This document shows, one piece after another, positions 51,539-57,719 of a stretch of DNA of 64,000 nt (its first letter is position 1; each line of letters starts with the position of its first letter). A program made the translations under genes and the position numbers. A model generated the notes under the pieces. That model searched no databases and had not been told where the DNA came from. It worked only from the letters and a program-made list of their open reading frames with translations. Source of the DNA: Nocardioides sp. Root140 (lineage in GTDB: Bacteria > Actinomycetota > Actinomycetes > Propionibacteriales > Nocardioidaceae); the NCBI RefSeq assembly GCF_001426745.1, contig NZ_LMFI01000011.1, forward strand, positions 188,795 to 252,794. Reading direction: 5' to 3'.

Positions 51539-52702
51539 ATGACCGACCTCAAGTTCCACTGGTTCCTGCCGACCAACGGCGGCGACAGCCGCTACGTGCT
51601 CAGTGGTGGCCACGGCGTCTCGGCCGACGCGGGTCCGCAAGGGCGGCCGGCCTCGGTGCCGTACCTGGGCCAGATCGCGCGCAGTGCCGAGCAGCTCGGC
51701 TTCGAGGCGGCGCTGACCCCGACCGGCGCGTGGTGCGAGGACGCGTGGATCTCCACCGCGATGCTCGCGTCGCTGTCGGAGCGCCTGAAGTTCCTCGTCG
51801 CCTTCCGCCCGGGGCTGCTCTCGCCGACGCTGGCCGCGCAGATGGCCACCACCTTCACCAACATGTCCGGCGGACGCCTGCTGCTCAACGTGGTGACCGG
51901 GGGTGAGAGTGCGGAGCAGCGCGGGTTCGGTGACTTCCTCGACAAGGAGGCGCGCTACGCCAGGTGCGGTGAGTTCCTCGAGGTCGTCACCCGGCTCTGG
52001 ACCGGTGAGACCGTCGACTTCGAGGGCGAGCACCTCAAGGTCGAGGGCGCCCAGCTGGCCGCGCTGCCGCACGAGACTCCGGAGATCTACTTCGGCGGAT
52101 CCTCGCCGGCGGCGGGTGACGTGGCCGCGAAGTACGCCGACGTCTACCTGACCTGGGGCGAGCCGCCGGCCGCCGTGGCGGAGAAGATCGCCTGGATCCG
52201 TGGCCTGGCGCAGGCGCAGGGTCGCGAGATCCGCTTCGGCATCCGCATGCACGTGATCGCCCGCGACACCTCCGAGCTGGCCTGGGCCGAGGCGCAGCGC
52301 CTGCTCGACTCGATCGACGACGAGACCATCGAGCGCGTGCAGTCCGGGCTCAAGCAGAGCGAGTCCGAGGGGCAGCGCCGCATGCTCGAGCTCAACCAGG
52401 GCAACCGCGACGACCTCGAGATCCACCCCAACGTCTGGGCCGGCGTCGGCCTGGTTCGTGGTGGCGCCGGCACCGCCCTCGTCGGCAGTCACGCGGAGGT
52501 CGCCGACCGCATCGAGGAGTACGCCGACCTCGGCATCAGCGAGTTCGTGCTCTCCGGCTACCCGCACCTCGAGGAGGCCTACTCGTTCGGCGAGGGTGTG
52601 CTGCCGGTGCTGGCCGAACGCGGCCGCTGGACCAACCCGGCCCCCGCAGCGGTCTCGTCCGTGGCGAGTGTTCCGTTCGGTGCCCGCAGGGCCGCCTCAT
52701 GA
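51539..52702 (+). CDS. ssuD: FMNH2-dependent alkanesulfonate monooxygenase
   Basis: 387 residues, LLM family, close to SsuD (about 380 residues). Blocks: HWFLPTNGGDSRYVLSG, RSAEQLGFEAALTPTGAWCED, KFLVAFRPGLLSPTLAAQMA, NVVTGGESAEQRGFGDFLDK and YADVYLTWGEPPAAVAEKI. The Cys in GAWCED matches the active-site Cys54 region of E. coli SsuD. It releases sulfite from alkanesulfonates, giving an aldehyde. AGGAG precedes the ATG; the stop overlaps the reductase start by 4 bp. No ssuABC uptake genes are present here. Confidence 0.93.
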   Translation: MTDLKFHWFLPTNGGDSRYVLSGGHGVSADAGPQGRPASVPYLGQIARSAEQLGFEAALTPTGAWCEDAWISTAMLASLSERLKFLVAFRPGLLSPTLAAQMATTFTNMSGGRLLLNVVTGGESAEQRGFGDFLDKEARYARCGEFLEVVTRLWTGETVDFEGEHLKVEGAQLAALPHETPEIYFGGSSPAAGDVAAKYADVYLTWGEPPAAVAEKIAWIRGLAQAQGREIRFGIRMHVIARDTSELAWAEAQRLLDSIDDETIERVQSGLKQSESEGQRRMLELNQGNRDDLEIHPNVWAGVGLVRGGAGTALVGSHAEVADRIEEYADLGISEFVLSGYPHLEEAYSFGEGVLPVLAERGRWTNPAPAAVSSVASVPFGARRAAS

Positions 52703-53208
52703 CCCGCGTCGCCGTGGTCGTGGGCAATCCCAAGCCGCGTTCGCGCACGTACGACGCGGCGGTGCGCCTGGCCGGCGAGCTGGGCGCCGTCGACCTGCTG
52801 GTCGTCGACCTCGCCACGCTCGGGCCGGTGCTCCTCGACTGGTCGGACTCCACCGTCTCCGGCCTGGTCGACGAGGTGTCGTCCGCGGACGTGGTGGTCG
52901 TCGCCAGCCCGACGTACAAGGCGACCTACACCGGCCTGCTCAAGGTGTTCCTCGACCGCTTCGCGCCCGACGCGCTGCGGGGGACCGTCGCCGTACCCCT
53001 GATGCTCGGGGCCGGTCCCGGCCACGCGCTGGCGCCCGAGCTGACGCTGCGACCGGTGCTCGTCGAGATCGGCGCCTCGGTCCCCACCTCGGCGCTCTAC
53101 CTGCTCGACGGTGCGTACGACGACCCCGACGCGTTCACCGACTGGCTCGCCGTGAACCGTCCGCTGGTCGCAGCCCTGCTCGCCTCCACGGAAGGAGCCT
53201 CCGCATGA
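52699..53208 (+). CDS. NAD(P)H-dependent FMN reductase (SsuE/MsuE type)
   Basis: 169 residues, flavodoxin-like. FMN-phosphate loop GNPKPRSRTYD near the N-terminus, SSADVVVVASPTYKATYTGLLKVFLDRF (core SPTYKATYTGLLKVFLDRF) is the SsuE/MsuE signature, and GAGPGHAL follows. It supplies FMNH2 to SfnG and SsuD. Coupled by 4-bp overlaps to ssuD before and the second flavin reductase after. Confidence 0.9.
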   Translation: MTRVAVVVGNPKPRSRTYDAAVRLAGELGAVDLLVVDLATLGPVLLDWSDSTVSGLVDEVSSADVVVVASPTYKATYTGLLKVFLDRFAPDALRGTVAVPLMLGAGPGHALAPELTLRPVLVEIGASVPTSALYLLDGAYDDPDAFTDWLAVNRPLVAALLASTEGASA

Positions 53209-53726
53209 CCACGCTCACCACCAACCAGGACCTCGACCCCGCCGCGCTGCGCGAGGCGTTCGGCGTCTTCCCGAGCGGAGTCGTCGCCGTCGCCGCCGAG
53301 GTCGACGGACAGCTCACCGGCCTGGCCGCGAGCTCGTTCACCTCGGTCAGCCTCGACCCGCCGCTGGTGTCGTTCTCGATCGCGAACACGTCGAAGACCT
53401 GGCCCGACCTGCGACGTGCGCGACACCTGGGCGTGAGCATCCTCGCCGAGCACCACGGCTCCGTGTGCCGCCAGCTCGCCGGGCCCGTCGAGAGCCGCTT
53501 CGACGGCCTGTCGGTCTCGGTGACCGCCGACGAGGCGGCCACCCTCGACGACGGGCTGGCCCGCTTCGACTGCACGATCCACCGGGAGGTCGAGGCCGGC
53601 GACCACACCATCGTGCTGCTGCGCCTGCACGCCGTCGACGGCGCCGGCTTCGGTGACCCGCTGGTCTTCCACCGCAGCGGTTTCCGCCGGATGGAGATCG
53701 AGGCCCGCCTCCGCGCCGCCGTGTGA
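53205..53726 (+). CDS. Flavin reductase domain protein (HpaC/DszD-like)
   Basis: 173 residues. Split-barrel flavin reductase: REAFGVFPSGVVAVAA near the start, LAASSFTSVSLDPPLVSFSI near 45-64, and GDPLVFHRSGFRRM at the end. It reduces FMN or FAD with NAD(P)H. As DszC-type monooxygenases need FMNH2 from a reductase of this fold, it is the likely partner of the three DszC/SfnB-like proteins, while the SsuE-like protein serves SsuD/SfnG; the partition is inferred. Last gene of the module. Confidence 0.88.
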   Translation: MTTLTTNQDLDPAALREAFGVFPSGVVAVAAEVDGQLTGLAASSFTSVSLDPPLVSFSIANTSKTWPDLRRARHLGVSILAEHHGSVCRQLAGPVESRFDGLSVSVTADEAATLDDGLARFDCTIHREVEAGDHTIVLLRLHAVDGAGFGDPLVFHRSGFRRMEIEARLRAAV

Positions 53727-54085
53727 CCCCTCCCGCGGCCAACGTGGTGGACTTGCCACCCGGTGACCGCCCTGCGGTGCACAAGTCCCGTGATGCCGCC
53801 TGACAACGTCCAGTGAGACGGCGTCTGCTCATTTCGACATACAGTTCACGCCACGGGTGCGCTTCTTGAGCGTGACGTGAGCGTGACGTGAGCGTCGCGG
53901 CGAGCGAACTGCATGTTGAAATGAGCGCCTTGGCCGGGTGGCCGGCATGTCGTACGGTCCGCCGGCTCCGTCGCGCTGATCCGTGAGGGCGTGTCGGAGG
54001 GTGCTGGCCTTGTGAAACCGCAACACCCACCAGGTGCAGGCGATCCACCACGTTGACGCGATCACGGATCTGGCAGGCTGGCCGG
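53727..54085. repeat. Intergenic region with long inverted repeat and 11-bp tandem repeats
   Basis: No gene is seen in these 359 bp. Arms at 53827-53847 and 53906-53926 (21 nt each, 19 matching; left arm starts GCTCATTTCGACAT) enclose a 58-nt loop with tandem 11-bp units GAGCGTGACGT (two and a half copies, 53868-53893). The rest is GC-rich without obvious structure. The last part carries TTGACG (54053-54058) and CAGGCT (54074-54079), 6 nt before the hemY GTG. The repeat may terminate the sulfur operon or bind a regulator. Confidence 0.6.
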
Positions 54086-55465
54086 GTGACTCGAACCGTC
54101 GTTGTCGGCGCAGGCATTGCCGGCCTCACCGCAGCCCGCAGGCTGGCCGCCACCGGACGCGACGTGACCGTGCTCGAGTCGTCGCCGCAGGTGGGTGGCA
54201 AGCTCCGGCTGGCCGAGGTCGGGGGAGTGCAGGTCGACGTCGGTGCCGAGGCGATGCTGAACCGCCGGCCCGAGGCGACCGGCCTGGCCCGCGAGCTCGG
54301 ACTCGACCTCGTGCACCCCGGCACTCTCTCCTCACGGCTCTGGACGCGTGACGCGCTGCGCCCCCTGCCGCGTTCGGTGATGGGGGTCCCGGCAGACCTC
54401 GAACAATTGGCCGCGTCCGGAGTGCTCTCCGACGACGGCGTGGCCCGGGCGCGTGCCGAGCAGGTCCTGGCGCCGGAGGCCGACGACGTGTCGGTGGCCG
54501 ACTTCGTGGCCCGGCGCCTCGGCGTCGAGGTCGTCGATCGTCTGGTCGAGCCGCTGCTCGGCGGGGTCTACGCCGGACACGCCACCGAGCTCTCCGCGCG
54601 GGCCACGATCCCGCAGGTGGTGGGGCTCCTGGCTCGCTCGCCGTCGTTGCTCGAGGCCGCGCGGGCCACGCCGGCCCCGTCCGACGTGCCGGTCTTCGCC
54701 GGTCTCGTGGGCGGCGTGGGTCGGCTGCCGCTCGAGGTGGTCGCTGCAGGCGGCTTCGAGGTGCGTACGTCGACCACCGTGCGCGCACTACGCAGCCGGC
54801 CGGTGGGCGAGGCGCGAGGAGCCATCTCTCGCTTCGAGGTGACCGTCGGCCCGACGACACACCCGGAGCTGATCGAGGCGGACGAGGTGGTGCTCGCCCT
54901 CCCGGGCACCCCCGCTGGTCGGCTGCTCGGCGACCTTGCTCCGAACGCCGCGCGTGCCCTGGCCGAGATCGACTACGCGTCGATGGCGATCGTCACCCTC
55001 GCCTTCCGCGCCGCCGACCTGGCCGGCCTCGAGGGCTCCGGCTTCCTCGTGCCGCCGGTCGACGGGCGCCGGATCAAGGCGGCCACGTTCAGCTTCAACA
55101 AGTGGGACTGGGTCCGCGAGGCCGGCGACGACCTGTTGCTGCTGCGCACCTCGATCGGGCGTCACCACGAGGAGGCGGCGTTGCAGTTCCCCGACGAGGA
55201 GCTGGTCGAACAGTCACTGGCGGACCTGGCGCTGGCCACCGGGATCCGTGCCCGGCCGGTCGACTCCCTCGTGCAGCGCTGGGGCGGCGGCTTGCCGCAG
55301 TACACCGTCGGCCACCTCGACCGGGTCGCGCGGATCAGGGCCGCCGTGGCCGAGGTGCCCGGCCTGGCCGTGTGCGGTGCGGCGTACGACGGCATCGGGA
55401 TCCCGGCCGTGATCGCCTCGGCCGAGCGCGCCGTGGCTGACCTCCTCCACCTGGATACTCCCTGA
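54086..55465 (+). CDS. hemY: Protoporphyrinogen/coproporphyrinogen III oxidase
   Basis: 459 residues. FAD-binding VVGAGIAGLTAARRLA at the N-terminus, then VLESSPQVGGKLRLAEVGG, LVEPLLGGVYAGH and a C-terminal VCGAAYDGIGIPAVIASAE with the family GxGIP motif. In actinobacteria this enzyme (also called CgoX) oxidises coproporphyrinogen III to coproporphyrin III. GTG start, probably leaderless. Its last codons, Asp-Thr-Pro and stop, are the first 12 bases of the 55454 repeat array. Works with HemE and HemQ of this window. Confidence 0.93.
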   Translation: MTRTVVVGAGIAGLTAARRLAATGRDVTVLESSPQVGGKLRLAEVGGVQVDVGAEAMLNRRPEATGLARELGLDLVHPGTLSSRLWTRDALRPLPRSVMGVPADLEQLAASGVLSDDGVARARAEQVLAPEADDVSVADFVARRLGVEVVDRLVEPLLGGVYAGHATELSARATIPQVVGLLARSPSLLEAARATPAPSDVPVFAGLVGGVGRLPLEVVAAGGFEVRTSTTVRALRSRPVGEARGAISRFEVTVGPTTHPELIEADEVVLALPGTPAGRLLGDLAPNAARALAEIDYASMAIVTLAFRAADLAGLEGSGFLVPPVDGRRIKAATFSFNKWDWVREAGDDLLLLRTSIGRHHEEAALQFPDEELVEQSLADLALATGIRARPVDSLVQRWGGGLPQYTVGHLDRVARIRAAVAEVPGLAVCGAAYDGIGIPAVIASAERAVADLLHLDTP

Positions 55466-55549
55466 CGTTCGCGCCCCGAATCGCCGTACCGAAGGACCGA
55501 AACGTCAGGGACTATCCCAACTGGAGGACCGAAACGTCAGGGACTACCC
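55454..55549. repeat. Phased repeat array (32-bp period), smaller relative of the 8327 array
   Basis: One copy GATACTCCCTGACGTTCG begins at 55454 inside the end of hemY; two opposite copies with core AAACGTCAGGGACTA start at 55500 and 55532, again exactly 32 bp apart. The unit is nearly identical to that at 8327-8550 (GGGAGTAT there, GGGACTAT here). It lies between hemY and hemQ, which run in the same direction, so hemQ needs its own promoter. Confidence 0.85.
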
Positions 55550-55588
55550 GGGGGAGGGGGCGGGGCAACGGCGCGGCACAATGGGGGC

Positions 55589-56305
55589 ATGTCCAACCCT
55601 GCTCCCACGAACGCTGCGCAGATCCGCGAGCTGAACGACAAGATCCGCTACACGATGTGGTCGGTCTTCAGGCTCGACACGACCTTCGGCGACGCCACCG
55701 CTGAAGACCGGGCCGCCGAGGCGCAGGAGCTCGAGGCGTTCTACGAGAAGCTCGCCGCCGACGACGTGGTCGTGCGCGGCACCTACGACGTGTCCGGCTT
55801 CCGGGCCGACGCCGACGTGATGATCTGGTGGCACGCGGAGGAGTCCGAGAAGCTCCAGGCCGCCTACAACGCGTTCCGGCGTACGGCGTTCGGGCGGCGC
55901 GTCGCACCGGTCTGGTCGCAGATGGCGTTGCACCGTCCGGCCGAGTTCAACAAGAGCCACCTGCCGGCCTTCCTGTCCGAGGAGCCCCGCACGCACGTCG
56001 CGGTCTACCCGTTCGTGCGCTCCTTCGAGTGGTACCTCCTCGAGGACGCCGAGCGCCGCCGCCTGCTCGCCGAGCACGGCGGCATGGCCCGCGACTTCCC
56101 CGACGTGCGGGCCAACACGGTGCCGTCGTTCGCGCTCGGCGACTACGAGTGGATCCTCGCCTTCGAGGGTGACGAGATGTACCGCATCGTCGACCTGATG
56201 CGTCACCTGCGCGGCTCCGAGACCCGCCGCCACGTGCGCGAGGAGGTGCCGTTCTACACCGGCACCCGGGCCACCCCGACGGACCTGCTCGACCGCCTGC
56301 CCTGA
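55589..56305 (+). CDS. hemQ: Coproheme decarboxylase (HemQ/ChdC)
   Basis: 238 residues, chlorite-dismutase fold of the actinobacterial HemQ type. The radical-forming Tyr is Tyr140 in AVYPFVRSFEWY, the proximal heme His is His163 in EHGG and a distal His124 lies in KSHLPAF; spacing (23 residues from Tyr to His) equals that of the C. diphtheriae enzyme (Tyr135, His158). It makes heme b from coproheme using peroxide. The ATG is 6 nt after CACAAT (55577-55582), consistent with a leaderless promoter just after the repeat array. Confidence 0.94.
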   Translation: MSNPAPTNAAQIRELNDKIRYTMWSVFRLDTTFGDATAEDRAAEAQELEAFYEKLAADDVVVRGTYDVSGFRADADVMIWWHAEESEKLQAAYNAFRRTAFGRRVAPVWSQMALHRPAEFNKSHLPAFLSEEPRTHVAVYPFVRSFEWYLLEDAERRRLLAEHGGMARDFPDVRANTVPSFALGDYEWILAFEGDEMYRIVDLMRHLRGSETRRHVREEVPFYTGTRATPTDLLDRLP

Positions 56306-56374
56306 TCGCCGCGCCGTGGGCGCACCCCGGACGAGCAACGCAACCGATCCGGCCGCTCGTGCGTCTATAGGGGT

Positions 56375-56479
56375 ATGAAGCTGTCGCTTGCCCGCTTCAC
56401 GGGCTCGGCCAATGCCTGGCCGCTGCTGAGCGTCCTCGCCGTCCTGGCGCTCCTGCTGTTGTTCATGGGTCGCACCTGA
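56375..56479 (+). CDS. Possible 34-residue single-span membrane peptide
   Basis: The short open frame starts MKLSLARFTGSANAW and continues with a hydrophobic stretch LLSVLAVLALLLLF ending MGRT. A single membrane span with a basic N-terminus is a credible membrane peptide. A purine tract AGGGG is only 2 nt from the ATG, closer than ideal. It could be a real small protein or chance; the high hydrophobicity of GC-rich codons lowers certainty. Confidence 0.4.
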   Translation: MKLSLARFTGSANAWPLLSVLAVLALLLLFMGRT

Positions 56480-56498
56480 CCACACCGTGAGACCAGCC

Positions 56499-56527
56499 TT
56501 GATCCGCTGGGCCCCACCCCGCACACT
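56499..56527 (+). promoter_or_regulatory. Promoter giving a leaderless cysteine leader transcript
   Basis: TTGATC (56499-56504), a 17-bp spacer and CACACT (56522-56527). Six bases follow before the ATG at 56534, so transcription would begin at or next to the start codon of the cysteine-containing leader peptide. Confidence 0.6.
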
Positions 56528-56533
56528 TGATTC

Positions 56534-56602
56534 ATGACCTCGGTACTCGACATTCACGGAATGCGCTGCGGCGCGTCCGTCGAGTGTTGTCGTTTCGCCT
56601 GA
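56534..56602 (+). CDS. Cysteine-containing leader peptide (probable attenuator)
   Basis: A 22-residue peptide whose second half carries three Cys (codons 12, 18 and 19; CGASVECCRFA at the C-terminus). It begins at the predicted transcription start, so it would be translated leaderless. A GC-rich hairpin (GCGCAC/GTGCGC, 56624-56629 and 56637-56642) follows 21 nt after the stop. Leaderless cysteine-rich leaders that attenuate sulfur operons are known in mycobacteria. Here the downstream genes are cysteine dioxygenase-like and rhodanese. Function is inferred from architecture. Confidence 0.65.
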   Translation: MTSVLDIHGMRCGASVECCRFA

Positions 56603-56660
56603 CACTCGCTCAGCCGAAACCCCGCGCACCGTCTCCGTGCGCCCTCCGAGAGAAGTCCCC

Positions 56661-56828
56661 ATGTCCTACCCGGCGTACCGCCGTCTGCACGTCGACCTGC
56701 TCCGCACGGCCAGTGACCTGTGTCCGTGGATGTCCTCCCGCGCCCCGACATCCACCCAGATCCACCTCCGACACAGGAGAAGCCATGACCGTCCTGACCG
56801 TCCTGCCCCTGCTGCAGACCCTGCGTGA
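56661..56828 (+). CDS. Second upstream reading frame with RRLHVDLLR and a cysteine codon
   Basis: 55 codons, preceded by GAGAGAAG. The beginning, with YRRLHVDLLRTASDLCPW, resembles short actinobacterial peptides annotated as putative leader peptides (RRHVDLxR...C type). The Cys codon (56721-56723) lies inside an RNA arm complementary to the ribosome binding site of the next gene. The frame stays open across that gene's start and ends 44 bp inside it, allowing translational coupling. After the Cys the sequence is not conserved-looking, so only translation through the stem may matter. Confidence 0.55.
   Translation: MSYPAYRRLHVDLLRTASDLCPWMSSRAPTSTQIHLRHRRSHDRPDRPAPAADPA
56717..56779 (+). promoter_or_regulatory. 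RNA stem sequestering the cysteine dioxygenase ribosome site
   Basis: CCTGTGTC (56717-56724), which includes the leader Cys codon, is perfectly complementary to GACACAGG (56770-56777), which overlaps the Shine-Dalgarno AGGAG (56775-56779). Nested inside, GTGGATGTC (56726-56734) pairs with GACATCCAC (56747-56755). Ribosome position on the leader would decide whether the site is open. Confidence 0.6.
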
Positions 56829-57264
56829 CTACGCAGACGACCCCGACCTGCTCCACCTGCACGACCCGAACGCGACCGAGCGCCAGTGGACCGAGCTGGT
56901 CTCCACCGACGACTTCCAGCTCTGGCTGATCTCGTGGCCACCCGGTTCCCGCACCGGCTGGCACGACCACGGTGACGCCTCCGGCGCCTTCACCACGATC
57001 TCCGGCGAACTCACCGAGCACAGCGTCATCGAGCACAGCGTCACCGAGCACAGCCTCGGCAAGAGCGGCCAGGAGGTACGGCGACTCGGCATCGGCGAGG
57101 CCTGGGCCTTCTCGGCCAACCACGTCCACGACGTCGTCAACCTCGGCGACCGTCCGGCGCTCTCGGTGCACGCCTACTCGCCCCGGTTGGCGGCGATGAC
57201 CCGCTACGTCCTGGTCGACGGCCGACTCGAGGCCACCGGTGTGGAAGGACGTGAGCAGTGGTGA
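56785..57264 (+). CDS. Cysteine dioxygenase family protein (cupin)
   Basis: 159 residues, small bacterial cysteine dioxygenase-type cupin. Iron ligands are His60 and His62 in GWHDHGDASGAF and a later His in NHVHDVVN (His113 or His115). The enzyme oxidises cysteine to cysteine sulfinate. Residues about 77-92 include an in-frame 15-bp DNA tandem repeat (57016-57057) giving EHSVIEHSVTEHSL, in the loop after the first cupin motif. AGGAG lies 5 bp before the ATG and is masked by the leader stem. Overlaps the rhodanese gene. Confidence 0.85.
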   Translation: MTVLTVLPLLQTLRDYADDPDLLHLHDPNATERQWTELVSTDDFQLWLISWPPGSRTGWHDHGDASGAFTTISGELTEHSVIEHSVTEHSLGKSGQEVRRLGIGEAWAFSANHVHDVVNLGDRPALSVHAYSPRLAAMTRYVLVDGRLEATGVEGREQW

Positions 57265-57719
57265 CCGCCGAGGCAGTGACGGCCCCGCGCTTCGAGGAGA
57301 TCTACTTCAACGGCATCGACGACATGCTCGCCGAGGCCCGTTCGCACCTGGACCGGGCCAGCGCGCGTGCGGCGTACCAGGAGCTGATCGGCGGTCGGGC
57401 GATCCTGGTCGACATCCGCCCCGACGCACAGCGCGCCGCCGAGGGCGAGGTCGAACCGCTCCCGGGTGTGCTGGTCATCGATCGCAACGTGCTCGAGTGG
57501 CGTCTCGACCCGCGTAGCGAGACCCGCCTGCCGCTGGCGTCGTACGACGCACGCGTGCTGGTGCTGTGCCAGGAGGGCTACACGTCGTCCTTGGCCGCCG
57601 ACTCGTTGCGCCAGCTGGGAGTCCACCGGGCCACGGACGTGGTCGGTGGGTTCGCGGCCTGGCGCGCGGCGGGGATGCCGGTCACCAGGGACCTGCGGGC
57701 TCGTCGAGGGGCGATGTAG
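57258..57719 (+). CDS. Rhodanese-like domain protein
   Basis: 153 residues (152 if the GTG at 57261, which gives a GTGA overlap, is used). Rhodanese fold: AILVDIRPDAQRAAEGEVEP with the family DxR, then the active-site loop LCQEGYTSS with Cys near residue 104, and GFAAWRAAGMPV at the end. It would carry persulfide or handle sulfur released in cysteine breakdown. Coupled to the cysteine dioxygenase gene, an arrangement common in actinobacteria. The last 142 bp overlap the 3' end of the convergent membrane protein gene. Confidence 0.88.
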   Translation: MVTAEAVTAPRFEEIYFNGIDDMLAEARSHLDRASARAAYQELIGGRAILVDIRPDAQRAAEGEVEPLPGVLVIDRNVLEWRLDPRSETRLPLASYDARVLVLCQEGYTSSLAADSLRQLGVHRATDVVGGFAAWRAAGMPVTRDLRARRGAM

